The notes below the pieces were generated by a model, which made no database searches, had not been told where the DNA came from, and saw only the letters and a list, made by a program, of their open reading frames with translations. 64,000 nt of DNA, from positions 186,001-250,000 of the forward strand of contig JAIROX010000001.1 of assembly GCA_031257295.1 (NCBI GenBank). The letters run 5' to 3'. The translations under genes and the position numbers were made by a program. Positions 1 to 9,540 of this stretch are shown one piece after another. Position 1 is the first letter of the stretch. Each line of letters begins with the position of its first letter. This stretch comes from Candidatus Nomurabacteria bacterium (GTDB taxonomy: Bacteria; Patescibacteriota; Saccharimonadia; Saccharimonadales; Saccharimonadaceae).

Positions 1-2
1 CG

Positions 3-1145
3 GAGTTTGTCGAAATGTTTGCCGGTGTGGGCGCTAGCCGCGTGCGCGATTTGTTCAGCAAAGCCAAGAAGAACGCGCCGAGCATCATCTTCGTCGATGA
101 AATCGATGCGGTGGCACATAAGCGCGACACTCGTGGTGGCAATGGCCGCGAAGATGAGCAGACCCTAAACCAGATTTTAGTGGAGATGGACGGGTTTGAT
201 AACGAAACTGGCGTGATTGTGATTGCAGCGACTAACCGCGCAGATATGCTTGACCCAGCGCTGCTTCGCCCGGGGCGTTTCGATCGCCGCATCACAATAA
301 CCTTACCAGAACGGGCTGATCGCCTGGAAATTTTAAAGGTTCATTTTAAAAACAAGCCGTTAGATAGTTCGGTCGACTTAGACAAGCTGGCTGCCAAGAC
401 CGCTGGTAGTAGTGGTGCCGACTTAGCTAATATTGCTAACGAAGCGGCTATTAATACAGCGCGCGCTAACCGCAAAACCATCACGGGCGAAGATGTTGAT
501 TCAGCCTTTGAGAAGGTGGCCATTGGCCCGGAACGCAAGAGTAAGATCATGAATGACAAAGATCGGGAGCTGAGCGCTTATCATGAGGCTGGACACGCTA
601 TCGTGGGCCATATATTGCCCGACAGTGACCCTGTGCACAAGGTAACTATCATCCCACGTGGTCAGACTGGCGGCGTGACATGGTTCTTACCGCCCGAAGA
701 CAAAAGCTATACCAGCGTGTATGAATTTAAAGACATTCTAGCGCGAGCACTGGGTGGGCGCATGGCCGAAAAAATCGTATATGGTGATGACGGCGTGACG
801 ACTGGTGCTGGTTCTGACCTAAAACATGCTTCCGAGATGGCACGCAGTATGGTCACCGAAGAGGGAATGGGATCGGGCCTGCGCAACCAAGTGTTTACTG
901 AAGACCGTGACTTTTTCGGCGTAGTTAAGCCATATAGTGATCAAACGGCTGAAAAAATTGACGAAGAAGTTGCCAAGCTAATGGCTGAAGCTGGCAAACG
1001 CGCCGAGGTAGTATTGGCCGAGAACCGTAAATATCTAGATGGACTAGCTAAAGTGTTACTTGATAAAGAAACTATTGAAGAGGAAGAAGTAGGTAAGATT
1101 TTGAAAGGCACAACTTTGCCTGGTACGGCTAAGCTGCACAACTAA
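3..1145 (+). CDS. ftsH: ATP-dependent zinc metalloprotease FtsH, 3' part
   Basis: Membrane-anchored AAA+ protease that degrades misfolded membrane and short-lived cytosolic proteins. The gene enters from the left: the frame is open to base 3, so the N-terminal membrane segments and Walker A lie outside. Visible are Walker B (IIFVDEID, about nt 84-107), the second region of homology with its arginine fingers ([18 protein letters not shown], about nt 231-290), the zinc site HEAGH (nt 583-597) and the downstream acidic-ligand segment ([12 protein letters not shown], about nt 808-843). The C-terminal tail is of ordinary length. murJ follows after 2 nt, so the two are probably co-transcribed. The family call is secure; only the 5' end is missing. 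Confidence 0.97.
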   Translation, partial: EFVEMFAGVGASRVRDLFSKAKKNAPSIIFVDEIDAVAHKRDTRGGNGREDEQTLNQILVEMDGFDNETGVIVIAATNRADMLDPALLRPGRFDRRITITLPERADRLEILKVHFKNKPLDSSVDLDKLAAKTAGSSGADLANIANEAAINTARANRKTITGEDVDSAFEKVAIGPERKSKIMNDKDRELSAYHEAGHAIVGHILPDSDPVHKVTIIPRGQTGGVTWFLPPEDKSYTSVYEFKDILARALGGRMAEKIVYGDDGVTTGAGSDLKHASEMARSMVTEEGMGSGLRNQVFTEDRDFFGVVKPYSDQTAEKIDEEVAKLMAEAGKRAEVVLAENRKYLDGLAKVLLDKETIEEEEVGKILKGTTLPGTAKLHN

Positions 1146-1147
1146 AC

Positions 1148-2773
1148 ATGGCCAACGGGTTTAAAAAAGTTACAGAAAGGTTCGCCAGCACCAAGCTGTC
1201 AATCAAAATGGCGGCATTGGTGCTGTCTGGCTCAACGCTGATCTCGGCGTTGCTTGGCTTGTTCCGCGATCGCTTGTTGAACGGCTATTACCTGGATACT
1301 TACCCCACTGGTATTGACGCCTACACGGCGGCTTTTACGATTCCGGATTTCATGTTCTTTATATTAGTTAGCGGTGCGCTAAGCGTCACGTTTATTCCTG
1401 TGTTCAACCAGCGCTTAGTGGCTGGTAATAAAAAATCAGCCTGGGAATTGAGCTCCAGCATACTTAACTTAATGGCCATAGTGACACTTGTGGCTAGTGT
1501 TTTAATAATCATTTTTGCCGAGCCTCTGGTGCGCTATGTAGTCGGTCCAGGGTTCGACGAGGCGACACGAGCGTTGGCTGTTAGCATGATGCGCGTAATC
1601 GCAGTCAACCCATTTTTGTTCGCAATTAGCACGGTGCTGGCCAGTATGCAGCAAGCTGTGGGGCGATTTGTGTTTTATGCCTTAGCGCCAGCCATTTATA
1701 ACATTGGCATCATTATTGGTACGGTATTTTTCACAAGTGGTATTAACATTTTTGGCTGGCAGATTTTTGAGGGCGGCATTATGGGTGTGGCGTTAGGCGT
1801 GGTGCTTGGTTCGGTTATGCAGTTTGTAGTCAGCGTGATCGGCATAATTGGTATGGGGTTTGACTATCAATTTAAGATTTTTTGGAAAAACCTTGGCGTT
1901 CGCACAGTGTTAAAACTTTTGCCAGCTCGTTCTATGGACCAGGGTATTGACTATGTGAATGGTATTGTTGAAATTAACCTAGCCTCGCATATGGCAAGCG
2001 GTACGGTACGCGCTTATCAACAAGCGTTAACCTTGCATATGATGCCGATTAACTTGATTGGCGTAGCAATTAGTACTGCGTTTTTCCCAAAGCTAACTGA
2101 AAGCGTCGGTGAAGGTAAAGAGGCTGCCTTTGAAAAAGACCTGCGCTTGGCGCTTAGGATGATAGTTTGGATTGCTTTACCGGTGTCGGTAATGTTCTAT
2201 TTTATGCGCGGCTATATTGTCAATTTCATTAAAAATGGGGGTGATGTCTTAATTGCGGGTATATTGGGCGCACTGATCGTTTCAATTTTCTGCCGGTCAA
2301 TTTTTCACATTGCCAGCCGTGGTTTTTATGCGCACCAAGACACCAAGACACCTTTTAAGATCTCAATCTTTGCCATCGGGCTTAATATTCTACTGGCGAT
2401 ATTATTTACAATGGTGTTTAAGATGGGTGCTTATGGCTTAGCTTATGGTCAGTCGATTGGGGCAGCTATCGAAATTGCCATTTTGTTGTTTATTCTTGGC
2501 CATCGCAACAAGCGATTGTTTAACCCAGAATTTTGGGGCGCTATTGTTAGAATGACAGTTGCGGCAGCTATTGCTGGTGTGGTGACGTATATTTTCACAA
2601 GGCTTATGCCGCTTGAAGCAAGCGACCAGAGCTTCTTTGCTAGTTTTCCGAAGTTTATCATCATTGGCTGTGTGGGCGCACTCGGCTATGTTGTAGCTGG
2701 TTTTGCGCTTCAGCTGGGTGAAACGAAAAGTGCTATAGTTTGGATCAAGCAAAGGCTGTTTAAGAAGGTCTAA
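1148..2773 (+). CDS. murJ: Lipid II flippase MurJ (MviN family)
   Basis: Polytopic inner-membrane protein of 541 aa that flips the peptidoglycan precursor lipid II outward. The protein is hydrophobic throughout. It has the N-terminal family signature around residues 30-75 ([12 protein letters not shown], then FTIPDFMF and [14 protein letters not shown]) and repeated paired helices consistent with the 14-helix MOP fold. The length is usual for MurJ. It starts 2 nt after ftsH and its stop overlaps the lepA start (TAATG), which indicates translational coupling in one operon. Together with murA and murB elsewhere in the window it shows a peptidoglycan-building cell. Confidence 0.93.
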   Translation: MANGFKKVTERFASTKLSIKMAALVLSGSTLISALLGLFRDRLLNGYYLDTYPTGIDAYTAAFTIPDFMFFILVSGALSVTFIPVFNQRLVAGNKKSAWELSSSILNLMAIVTLVASVLIIIFAEPLVRYVVGPGFDEATRALAVSMMRVIAVNPFLFAISTVLASMQQAVGRFVFYALAPAIYNIGIIIGTVFFTSGINIFGWQIFEGGIMGVALGVVLGSVMQFVVSVIGIIGMGFDYQFKIFWKNLGVRTVLKLLPARSMDQGIDYVNGIVEINLASHMASGTVRAYQQALTLHMMPINLIGVAISTAFFPKLTESVGEGKEAAFEKDLRLALRMIVWIALPVSVMFYFMRGYIVNFIKNGGDVLIAGILGALIVSIFCRSIFHIASRGFYAHQDTKTPFKISIFAIGLNILLAILFTMVFKMGAYGLAYGQSIGAAIEIAILLFILGHRNKRLFNPEFWGAIVRMTVAAAIAGVVTYIFTRLMPLEASDQSFFASFPKFIIIGCVGALGYVVAGFALQLGETKSAIVWIKQRLFKKV

Positions 2774-3618
2774 TGAAGCAGGAATCTATCCGCAACTTTT
2801 GTATAATCGCTCATATTGATCACGGCAAATCAACGCTGGCCGATCGTATGCTAGAAATAACCGACACAGTGCAAAAGCGTGACATGAAATCGCAACTACT
2901 TGATTCGATGGAGCTAGAGCAAGAGCGAGGCATCACTATCAAGCTGGCGCCAGTACGTATGCGCTGGCAAGGCTACGATCTAAACCTAATTGACACCCCC
3001 GGCCACGTTGATTTTTCTTACGAAGTGTCGCGTAGCTTGCAGGCCTGCGAGGGTGCGGTGCTGGTGGTCGACGCCAGCCAAGGAATCCAGGCGCAGACGT
3101 TAGCGAATGTATACCTGGCGATGGAGCAAGACCTTGCGATAATTCCGGTGCTTAACAAAATCGACTTGCCGGCTGCTGATGTGCTGCGTGTTAGCAAAGA
3201 GATCATTAACTTGCTGGGCTGCGACGAAAGCGACATTCTAAAGATTAGTGCCAAAACCGGTGACGGTGTGCGTGAGGTTCTGGACTCGGTAGTTGGTAAA
3301 GTGCCAGCACCGACTGGTGAGCCAACTCAGCCAACCCGGGCTCTGATTTTCGACAGTTACTACGACGATTATCGTGGTGTGATTTTGTATGTGCGCGTGG
3401 TCGACGGCTGCGTGAAAAAGAGCGACGCGATTTACATGATGGCGACGCACGCCAACGGCTTGGCTCTCGAAGTTGGGCATCTGTCGCCCGCGATGTCCGC
3501 CGACTCCGAACTGGCGACCGGTGAGATTGGCTATATCGTGACAAACTTGAAAACTACGCGCGACGCCAAAGTTGGCGATACAGTGACTTTGCAAAAGTAT
3601 TTTAAGGAGACGAAATGA
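2773..3618 (+). CDS. lepA: Elongation factor 4 (LepA), N-terminal fragment: GTPase plus domain II
   Basis: The first half of LepA/EF4, a ribosome-associated GTPase. All G motifs are present: G1 [10 protein letters not shown]2 region RGITIK, G3 DTPGH, G4 NKID and G5 SAKTG. The beta-barrel domain II follows (about residues 185-275, ending VGDTVTL). Normal LepA continues into domain III within about 600 aa; here a TGA ends the protein after 281 aa in the linker between domains II and III. The TGA overlaps the ATG of a GNAT gene (ATGA), and the remainder of LepA resumes at 4081 in the same reading frame. No conserved GTPase residue is missing, so this looks like a working split gene rather than decay. 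Confidence 0.93.
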   Translation: MKQESIRNFCIIAHIDHGKSTLADRMLEITDTVQKRDMKSQLLDSMELEQERGITIKLAPVRMRWQGYDLNLIDTPGHVDFSYEVSRSLQACEGAVLVVDASQGIQAQTLANVYLAMEQDLAIIPVLNKIDLPAADVLRVSKEIINLLGCDESDILKISAKTGDGVREVLDSVVGKVPAPTGEPTQPTRALIFDSYYDDYRGVILYVRVVDGCVKKSDAIYMMATHANGLALEVGHLSPAMSADSELATGEIGYIVTNLKTTRDAKVGDTVTLQKYFKETK

Positions 3619-4088
3619 ACGATTTTAAGATTCGCGAAGCGACCATCGATGACCTAAAAATGGTGCAAGACTTAAACTATAAGTTGTTCGTTTCTGATTC
3701 GTCTAGTGACCCACTATTGAACCTTGACTGGCCTTATGAAGAAGGGGGCGAGAAGTATTTTCGGAGTGCGATATTAGACGATGACAGATGTTGCTTTGTT
3801 GCTGAAGTGAAGGGTAAAGTCGTTGGCTATCTAGCGGGTGTGTTACGTGTACGCACTATCTGTCGAAAAGTTGTCCAAGCCGAGCTTGACAATACGTTGG
3901 TTGAGCAAGAGTACCGGAGTAAGGGTATCGGAAAAAAACTGGCGGAAGAGTTTTTTGCTTGGAGCAAGCGCAAGAACGCGCAGAAGATTTTTGTCAGTGC
4001 GTATGCGAAAAACGAGCGTGCGGTTTCTTTTTACAAAAGCGTGGGCTTTGAGCCGTATAGTGTTGGCCTAGAAAAGGACTGTGAATAA
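3615..4088 (+). CDS. GNAT-family N-acetyltransferase inserted inside lepA
   Basis: A 157-aa GCN5-related acetyltransferase that would use acetyl-CoA to acetylate an amine. The acetyl-CoA signature is clear: the motif A strand and loop [15 protein letters not shown] (about residues 99-113) and the C-terminal [14 protein letters not shown]. It resembles the RimI/ribosomal-protein group, but the substrate cannot be read. A good Shine-Dalgarno (AAGGAG) sits just before the ATG at 3615. The gene overlaps lepA-N by 4 nt and lepA-C by 8 nt, so the three are tightly coupled. It lies exactly in the hinge between LepA domains II and III. Confidence 0.92.
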   Translation: MNDFKIREATIDDLKMVQDLNYKLFVSDSSSDPLLNLDWPYEEGGEKYFRSAILDDDRCCFVAEVKGKVVGYLAGVLRVRTICRKVVQAELDNTLVEQEYRSKGIGKKLAEEFFAWSKRKNAQKIFVSAYAKNERAVSFYKSVGFEPYSVGLEKDCE

Positions 4089-5055
4089 AGTGGCTAGTTC
4101 GCACCAGGTCGTCGAACCACTCCCCGGCTATAAAGAAGTTAAGCCGTTCGTTTATGCCGGTTTCTTCCCGGTGTCAAACGAGGATTACCAAGACCTGAAA
4201 GATGCCGTCGAAAAGCTCAGCCTCAGTGATAGTGCTTTGCAATTTGCGCCAGAAAACTCACCGGTGCTGGGATTTGGGGTACGAATTGGTTTTCTCGGGT
4301 TACTGCACATGGACATTATCCGCGAGCGATTGGAGCGCGAGTTCGGCCTAGACCTGATTGTTACCAACCCGTCAACTGATTATGTAGTAGAACTTACAAC
4401 AGGCGAGACGCTAGATATCAAAAGTGCCAGCGACTTGCCAGACGTGAGCAAAGTAAAAGAGATTCGTGAACCTTGGGTTAAGGGCGAAATTATTGTTCCC
4501 AAAGAATACGTTGGCGCGGTGCTGCAGCTGATAGTTAACAAGCGTGGCTTGCACAAAAACCTCAGTTACATTGAGGGCCGTTCTCTGGTAAGTTTCGAGG
4601 CTCCAATGGCCAACTTGCTGACCGATTTTTACGATCAGCTAAAATCGGTTACTAGCGGTTATGGCACGTTCAATTATGAGCTCGACGATTACCGCGCCGA
4701 AGACCTAGTGCGCGTAGATTTTTATGTGGCGGGCGAGGTGGTTGATGCGCTAAGCGTGATGGCGCACCGCACAGAGGCTTTTGCAATCGGCAACGAAACC
4801 GTTAAAAAACTGAAAGAAGTCATCCCGCGCCAAAGTTTTCAGGTGGCTCTGCAGGCAGCCATCGGCGGCAAATTCATCGCCCGCGAAAACATCAGCGCTT
4901 ATCGTAAAGACGTCACGGGCTACCTTTATGGCGGTGATGTGTCGCGCAAGAAGAAGCTTCTCGCCAAGCAAGCCAAGGGCAAAAAGCGCATGAAGCGTTT
5001 TGGCAAGGTCGACATTCCGAGCGAAGCGTTTACTGTCATGCTAAAGAGGGGTTAG
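4081..5055 (+). CDS. lepA: Elongation factor 4 (LepA), C-terminal fragment: domains III, V and CTD
   Basis: The second half of LepA. The GTG start at 4081 lies inside the end of the GNAT gene. After about 13 non-conserved residues it picks up the domain III signature (EPLPGYKEVKPFVYAG), then GFLGLLHMDIIRERLEREF and PRQSFQVALQAAIG. It ends with the LepA-specific basic C-terminal domain (DVSRKKKLLAKQAKGKKRMK). Together with the N-terminal fragment every conserved LepA block is present once. The frame equals that of lepA-N, but the inserted GNAT gene uses another frame and there are stops between, so one continuous protein cannot be made by simple readthrough. Assembly of the two chains on the ribosome is inference. 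Confidence 0.92.
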   Translation: MNKVASSHQVVEPLPGYKEVKPFVYAGFFPVSNEDYQDLKDAVEKLSLSDSALQFAPENSPVLGFGVRIGFLGLLHMDIIRERLEREFGLDLIVTNPSTDYVVELTTGETLDIKSASDLPDVSKVKEIREPWVKGEIIVPKEYVGAVLQLIVNKRGLHKNLSYIEGRSLVSFEAPMANLLTDFYDQLKSVTSGYGTFNYELDDYRAEDLVRVDFYVAGEVVDALSVMAHRTEAFAIGNETVKKLKEVIPRQSFQVALQAAIGGKFIARENISAYRKDVTGYLYGGDVSRKKKLLAKQAKGKKRMKRFGKVDIPSEAFTVMLKRG

Positions 5056-5056
5056 G

Positions 5057-5632
5057 ATGCAAGTATTCATTATTGATAATCACACCACTACCCTCAGAAA
5101 ACTTAAAAAGCTATTAGCCGTGTTTAACCCAAAAGTAATTAAAGTTGAAGATATATACAAAACCGAAATTGATTCTGGCGCGCTGCTGGTTTTGTCTGGT
5201 AGTTCAACCACGCCAGTGTTGCACCACCACGTTTATGACGCTGAGCTAAAACTTATTCGTGATCACGAAGGCCCAATCGTCGGCGTCTGCCTGGGGTTTG
5301 AACTGATAGCCCATGCTTTTGGCGCACACCTTCACCAGCGTCAAAAACGTCAACATGGTTTGGTCCACCTGCACAGAACCAACTCAGCGGCAGCTGGCTT
5401 TCTGCCAATTGCACAGCAGCTGGTTTATGTGAATCACCACTATGATGTACGGCGCGTTGCCTCGCCGCTCATCAGCTTGGCAGAATCGGCCAGCGGCGTA
5501 CAGATTTTACGCCATGAGTCCAAGCCGGTTTTTGGCTTTCAGTTTCATCCAGAAGTGCGTCGTCATAGAAATAACGGAAAGCAGATTTTTAACCTCGTTA
5601 TAGGTCAAGTAGTAAGCTCGGCTAAATCATAA
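5057..5632 (+). CDS. Class I glutamine amidotransferase-like protein
   Basis: A 191-aa stand-alone GATase1 domain. The nucleophile elbow GVCLGFELI (Cys near residue 79) and the catalytic His-Glu pair in FQFHPEV (near residue 165) match the glutaminase triad of class I amidotransferases. It therefore probably releases ammonia from glutamine, or is a related peptidase-like member. It has no fused synthetase domain, and no cognate synthetase (GMP, anthranilate, CTP, MurT) is next to it, so the acceptor is unknown. It starts 1 nt after lepA-C behind a purine-rich stretch (AAGAGGGG) and probably belongs to the same operon. Confidence 0.82.
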   Translation: MQVFIIDNHTTTLRKLKKLLAVFNPKVIKVEDIYKTEIDSGALLVLSGSSTTPVLHHHVYDAELKLIRDHEGPIVGVCLGFELIAHAFGAHLHQRQKRQHGLVHLHRTNSAAAGFLPIAQQLVYVNHHYDVRRVASPLISLAESASGVQILRHESKPVFGFQFHPEVRRHRNNGKQIFNLVIGQVVSSAKS

Positions 5633-5677
5633 TTTTCTGTTATACTACCAGTAATTAACCATAAACGAGATCTTAAC

Positions 5678-6592
5678 ATGGACGAAGAAGAAAAACGCGA
5701 CAATACCGCTAATAATGAAGAGGGGCAGGATAAGCTAGAAGCGCCAGAGCCAAAAGAGACTATTGAGGCCACACCAGAGAAGCCAGAGCTGGAGTCAGCG
5801 CCGGAGGCTATTGAGATTGAACCAACCCCAACTACACCAGCCATCGAAGCTGCCCCTGCACTAGCCGAGCTACCAGCCACGGAGTCGGCCCTAGCATCCT
5901 CACCGTTCAAGCCAGTCAAAAAGAAAAAGTCCAAGAAGAAGCTGATTATCATATTAGTCACGGTGGCGGTTTTACTAGTCGCTGGCTGCGCGGCTTATTT
6001 TATGTTTTTCAACAATTCTAGTGATAAGCCAGCCAAGACTAAGAAATCCGAAACTAGCAAAAACGAATCTAAGAAGGACAGCTCAAAAAAAGAGCCAGCC
6101 GTCAAATACCTATCGTATACCACTAGTCATGACAAGCTGACTTTTGAGTACCCGGAGGGCTGGAAAGTTAACACTGAGACGCAAACTTTTAGCGGCGAAG
6201 ATGGTAAGAACTACAATACATATATTGAGTCTCCTTCAGGTTACAAGATATCTCTTATGGAGACTGAAGTAGGTGGTGTCGGCGGCGTGTGTAATCCAGA
6301 GGATGGTGTCATGATGATTGTTCATAAAGAAGCTAGCACCAAAATTACTGGTGTAAACGTGGTAAGCTACACTGCACCGTCCGATGATGCCGAATTCAAA
6401 ATTCACGCCTCAGTTTTTGCTGGTCCGTACGATACGCCAGTTAACACATGCTCAGTCGTGTACGATGTGTTTTTCCAACAAAAAATCGTTACCAAAGATA
6501 ATCTCGTGTCATTTGGTGGTAGCGGCAAACCTAGCCAAGCTGAATACCCAGAAGTAGTAAAGATTCTGGCTAGCATTCGCCAAGAGTCATAG
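5678..6592 (+). CDS. Single-pass membrane protein with acidic cytoplasmic region and external domain
   Basis: 304 aa, no recognised family. Residues 1-70 are Glu/Pro/Ala-rich and disordered-looking. A lysine cluster (KKKKSKKK, about 82-89) precedes one transmembrane helix (about 90-111). A Lys/Ser linker then leads to an exported C-terminal domain (about 145-304), which opens with a 'YPEGWKV' segment like those in PsbP/Mog1-type folds. The domain carries two cysteines that could form a disulfide. A TATACT box at about 5641 lies 30 nt before the ATG, so it may have its own promoter. The same acidic-TM-external plan recurs at 38762. Function unknown. Confidence 0.7.
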   Translation: MDEEEKRDNTANNEEGQDKLEAPEPKETIEATPEKPELESAPEAIEIEPTPTTPAIEAAPALAELPATESALASSPFKPVKKKKSKKKLIIILVTVAVLLVAGCAAYFMFFNNSSDKPAKTKKSETSKNESKKDSSKKEPAVKYLSYTTSHDKLTFEYPEGWKVNTETQTFSGEDGKNYNTYIESPSGYKISLMETEVGGVGGVCNPEDGVMMIVHKEASTKITGVNVVSYTAPSDDAEFKIHASVFAGPYDTPVNTCSVVYDVFFQQKIVTKDNLVSFGGSGKPSQAEYPEVVKILASIRQES

Positions 6593-6593
6593 C

Positions 6594-7202
6594 CTACTTT
6601 TGGCTCAACTCATGGAGCTTATCAATCACCGCAGTAAATACCTCATCACGAGACTGGTTAGCGTCGACCTTGCTTAGCAAACCCAGCTCTTGATAATACT
6701 CTAGCGCAGGCTCCACTTTATCAGCATACTCGTTTAACCTATGCTGCACTATGCTGCGATCTGTGCCGTCAAGCCGGTCGTCGCGATCGTGCAATTCAAA
6801 CGAAGCCTCCCAGCGTTTAAGAACTTCTGACTCCGGCAAGCTTAGCTCAAGCACCGCCTTAACTTCGTGCCCACTTTCTTTGGCGGCCATCAAAGTATCT
6901 TCTTCTTCACCGTGCCAGCGCCCAATCATGCTCAAAATCAACGGATGGCCCTTAAGATCAGCATGGTGAAAGTAGGGCAGAACTATCTCTAAAAATAGAT
7001 TAGTTGGCGTTAAGCTGCCAGACTCTTGGTTTTTTTCATGATGTTCACGCAGAATGTCGCCACTGCTAACTAGTTTGGCACCCAGTACTTCGGCCAGCCG
7101 CGCACCGACCGTATCTTTGCCAGCATATGGTAGGCCAAACAAGTTGATCGAACCGTTGCCCAGCCAGTACTTTATGGCACTAATTTTATCTTTTTCTTGC
7201 AT
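6594..7202 (-). CDS. Adenylate kinase-like nucleoside monophosphate kinase
   Basis: 202 aa, P-loop kinase of the adenylate kinase type, which would interconvert AMP/ATP and ADP. The P-loop reads GLPYAGKDTVG (about residues 22-32), where the usual adk sequence is GxPGAGKGTQ, so the loop is divergent. The NMP-binding motif SSGDILR follows. A LID-like arginine segment (RDDRLDGTDRSIVQHRL) is in the right place near residue 150. It is convergent with the preceding gene, with 1 nt between stops. The 180-bp region upstream (7203-7382) separates it from the divergent gene at 7383. The precise nucleotide specificity is not assured. Confidence 0.78.
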   Translation of the reverse strand: MQEKDKISAIKYWLGNGSINLFGLPYAGKDTVGARLAEVLGAKLVSSGDILREHHEKNQESGSLTPTNLFLEIVLPYFHHADLKGHPLILSMIGRWHGEEEDTLMAAKESGHEVKAVLELSLPESEVLKRWEASFELHDRDDRLDGTDRSIVQHRLNEYADKVEPALEYYQELGLLSKVDANQSRDEVFTAVIDKLHELSQK

Positions 7203-7382
7203 ATTTTTATTTTATCCTTAACTTACACCCAGTTCTAGTACTGAGCTAACTCTCTAACATTATAGCACAAGCGCTTTGTAAAGTCAATAGGCAAGTGCGA
7301 TTTCACTTGCTGTGAGTTTTTCAAACCATACCAAATATCTAGAATATGGGTTATTATTTATACAAAGAACCAAGGAGGGTTT

Positions 7383-8282
7383 ATGAAAAAAGCGAGATTA
7401 ATATTAACTGCTATCGCAGTCGCCTTTGCGTTAGCGTTCACGCTGGCGCCAATAGCACCAACATATGCTAGCACAGCAGACGACCTGCGGGCAGCTGATG
7501 AGTCATTGTCTACTTCAGTGGAGAAGTTTATGCGCGATGTACAGGGTGCGGCTGACAGTGAGGACGCTGGTGCTGTCGCAGCGGCGTTTGCTAGCCTGCA
7601 AGAGACAGCTGCCAAAGCCAAGGCTGAGTTCAAGCGCATTACAGATGAAGCACAGTCTGACGGCTGGCAAAAAATTGCCGACAAAATGACGGCGGCAGTT
7701 GATAAACTCTCTTCGTCGGCGGGTGCGCTTAAGGCGGCCTTAGACACTGAGGACGCAACGGCCTATAACACAGCAGCAACCGAATTCTCGAATGCGGCCA
7801 ACGATTACCAAAAGGCTATTGACGAGGCCAACGAGTATATGGTGAATAACCCGCTAGATAGCGGTGACACAAGCTATGCATTTTGGACTGTGTTGACGGT
7901 TGTTTCGGTGGCTTGTCTGGCTGCTGCCATTGTTGTAAATATCGTGACACGCAACCAGCAAGGAACGGCAACTATAGGTAAGCAAGAAATGTCGCTCAAG
8001 GGTGTGCGGCGCAATATCTTGATTGGCGCAGCCATCTTCGTGGCTTCAGCGGCCATCCCAACAGTTCAGATTTACTATGTTATGCACCAGGCTGGCGGTG
8101 GCAACTATTACTTTAGCTGGTACTGGCCAGTAGTTGGCGCCGTACTATTTGTCGCTGGTGCGGTACAGTACGCCATTGTTTACTCTAAGGTTAAAAAGGC
8201 TGATACACTAACTCATGCCGACAATGCCACCGAAGTAGCCAAAGCTGCAGCTTCGGCAGCTAGCCAAAAAACTAAAAAATAG
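7383..8282 (+). CDS. Secreted/membrane protein with signal peptide, helical region and C-terminal TM segments
   Basis: 299 aa. An N-terminal signal peptide (KKARLILTAIAVAFALAF, then ...PTYAS, predicted cleavage near residue 30) is followed by an Ala/Glu/Lys-rich helical, probably coiled-coil region (about 30-150). Three hydrophobic segments follow (about 165-185, 218-238, 247-268), then a charged tail. A strong Shine-Dalgarno (AAGGAGG) lies 6-12 nt before the ATG. The plan suggests an envelope protein with an exported helical domain held by C-terminal membrane helices. No family recognised. It sits directly upstream of the hrcA CIRCE element but is not itself behind one. Confidence 0.75.
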   Translation: MKKARLILTAIAVAFALAFTLAPIAPTYASTADDLRAADESLSTSVEKFMRDVQGAADSEDAGAVAAAFASLQETAAKAKAEFKRITDEAQSDGWQKIADKMTAAVDKLSSSAGALKAALDTEDATAYNTAATEFSNAANDYQKAIDEANEYMVNNPLDSGDTSYAFWTVLTVVSVACLAAAIVVNIVTRNQQGTATIGKQEMSLKGVRRNILIGAAIFVASAAIPTVQIYYVMHQAGGGNYYFSWYWPVVGAVLFVAGAVQYAIVYSKVKKADTLTHADNATEVAKAAASAASQKTKK

Positions 8283-8298
8283 GCAACTAGCTTACGGT

Positions 8299-8325
8299 TT
8301 AGCACTCGCCTTGCGCGAGTGCTAT
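8299..8325 (+). promoter_or_regulatory. CIRCE operator of hrcA-grpE
   Basis: Perfect CIRCE layout: TTAGCACTC, 9-nt spacer, then GAGTGCTAT. It overlaps the promoter: a TTGCGC -35 at 8311-8316 lies in the CIRCE spacer and a TAAAAT -10 at 8334-8339 follows with 17-bp spacing. HrcA bound here would block its own synthesis. Confidence 0.95.
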
Positions 8326-8346
8326 ATCTTTGGTAAAATATACAAC

Positions 8347-9054
8347 ATGACTGAAAGGCAAAAACAGATTTTGTTTGCTATTATTGAGCAATACGCCGAG
8401 GTGGCTGTGCCAGTTGGCAGTGTCACGCTAGCCAAGCTGTTTGACGTGTCTAGTGCTACTATTCGGGCCGAGATGGCTAAACTAGAAGAAATGGGTCTAA
8501 TTGAACAACCGCACACTAGTGCTGGCCGCATACCTTCGGACGCTGGCTACCGGCTTTATGTAAATAGCCTATCGGAAGACGGCACCTCAAGTGACACGCC
8601 TAAGCTTAATCGTAGTGCGAGAGCGATTGAGGCGCGCGTGGTCGGTGTGAGCCGAGCCGACCAAGCCATCCGCAGTGCTGTTGATAGCCTGGTGGAGCTA
8701 ACGGGTAACCTGGGCCTAGCTACAATTGGCGACCAGCTTTATATGAGCGGCATAGCCAACTTGTTTGCGCAGCCCGAGTTTGTCAGCAATGGGCACGTAC
8801 AGGCGGTGGCTGGCTTGCTAGATAATCTTGAACCGTGGCTACGTGAGGCTGCGCCCAACGAACCACTCAATGTGTTTATCGGCAACGAAAACCCCATCGG
8901 CAAAGCTTCTGGTGCGTCTTTGATTATTAGCCGTTTTCGTTCGCCATATTCTGATAAAAGCTACATTGGTGTGCTTGGGCCGACCCGCCAAAGCTATGGC
9001 CGAGTGATGCACTTGGTGCAACACGCTGGCGCCATGCTGGAGGAGGCATTGTAA
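8347..9054 (+). CDS. hrcA: Heat-inducible transcription repressor HrcA (short form)
   Basis: DNA-binding repressor of heat-shock genes at CIRCE sites. The N-terminal winged helix is typical (ERQKQILFAIIEQYAEVAVPVGS, then SSATIRAEMAKLEEMGLIEQPHTSAGRIPS). I chose the ATG at 8347, not the in-frame ATG at 8311: the latter lies inside the CIRCE element and upstream of the -10, while 8347 is 7 nt after the -10 and gives a leaderless mRNA. The product is 235 aa, about 100 aa less than usual for HrcA, so the GAF-like effector/dimer domain is reduced. Its stop overlaps the grpE start. Four CIRCE sites in the window define its local regulon. Confidence 0.92.
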   Translation: MTERQKQILFAIIEQYAEVAVPVGSVTLAKLFDVSSATIRAEMAKLEEMGLIEQPHTSAGRIPSDAGYRLYVNSLSEDGTSSDTPKLNRSARAIEARVVGVSRADQAIRSAVDSLVELTGNLGLATIGDQLYMSGIANLFAQPEFVSNGHVQAVAGLLDNLEPWLREAAPNEPLNVFIGNENPIGKASGASLIISRFRSPYSDKSYIGVLGPTRQSYGRVMHLVQHAGAMLEEAL

Positions 9055-9500
9055 TGTCTAAAAAAGATAACCAAAAGGTTACTGAGCTGACGGCTGACTT
9101 ACAGCGCTTACGAGCCGATTTTGAAAACTATCGCAAACGCATGGAAGGCGAAAAGGAGGCCGCTCGGGCTGCCGGCAAAGTGTCGGTGATTTTCCAGGTT
9201 CTGCCGGTGCTAGACGATATCGAGCTAGCCGCTGCTCATGTGCCGGCTGAGCTGGTTGGCGACGACTGGGCGAAAGGTGTGGCTAACTTGACTAAAAAAC
9301 TAGAGAAAAACCTCGAGGCCATGAATGTTCATAGAATCACTGCTACTCCTGGTACGCCATTTAACCCCGAGCTACACGAAGCCGTCACTATGGAAGATGG
9401 CGACGGTGAACACGAAGTGATCGCCGAGGAGCTGCGCACGGGCTATAAATTCGGTGCTGAAGTGATACGCCCAGCTATGGTGCGCGTCAAGCGCCAGTAG
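9054..9500 (+). CDS. grpE: Nucleotide exchange factor GrpE
   Basis: Co-chaperone that drives ADP release from DnaK. It has the short coiled-coil start (TADLQRLRADFENYRKRMEGE, about residues 12-33) and the C-terminal beta domain with the family hallmark (GTPFNPELHEAVTMEDG and the final GYKFGAEVIRPAMVRV). At 148 aa it lacks the long disordered head of larger GrpE proteins. Its start overlaps the hrcA stop (TAATG), so hrcA-grpE is one CIRCE-controlled operon. The partner dnaK lies 6.4 kb away, separated by the accessory block and xfp-ackA. Confidence 0.95.
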   Translation: MSKKDNQKVTELTADLQRLRADFENYRKRMEGEKEAARAAGKVSVIFQVLPVLDDIELAAAHVPAELVGDDWAKGVANLTKKLEKNLEAMNVHRITATPGTPFNPELHEAVTMEDGDGEHEVIAEELRTGYKFGAEVIRPAMVRVKRQ

Positions 9501-9501
9501 C

Positions 9502-9530
9502 TTTACAGATACGAACATCTGTGATATAAT
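9502..9530 (+). promoter_or_regulatory. Promoter of the 9702 gene with inverted repeat in the spacer
   Basis: TTTACA (9502-9507), 17-bp spacer, TATAAT (9525-9530). An inverted repeat ACAGAT-N6-ATCTGT at 9505-9522 fills the spacer and could be an operator. Confidence 0.75.
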
Positions 9531-9540
9531 CTAAGCAAAG

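Noticed and set aside
3600-4090. Simple frameshift or sequencing error in lepA
   Set aside because: The interval holds a complete, in-frame GNAT gene with its own ribosome site; the two lepA parts do not become one by changing a base.
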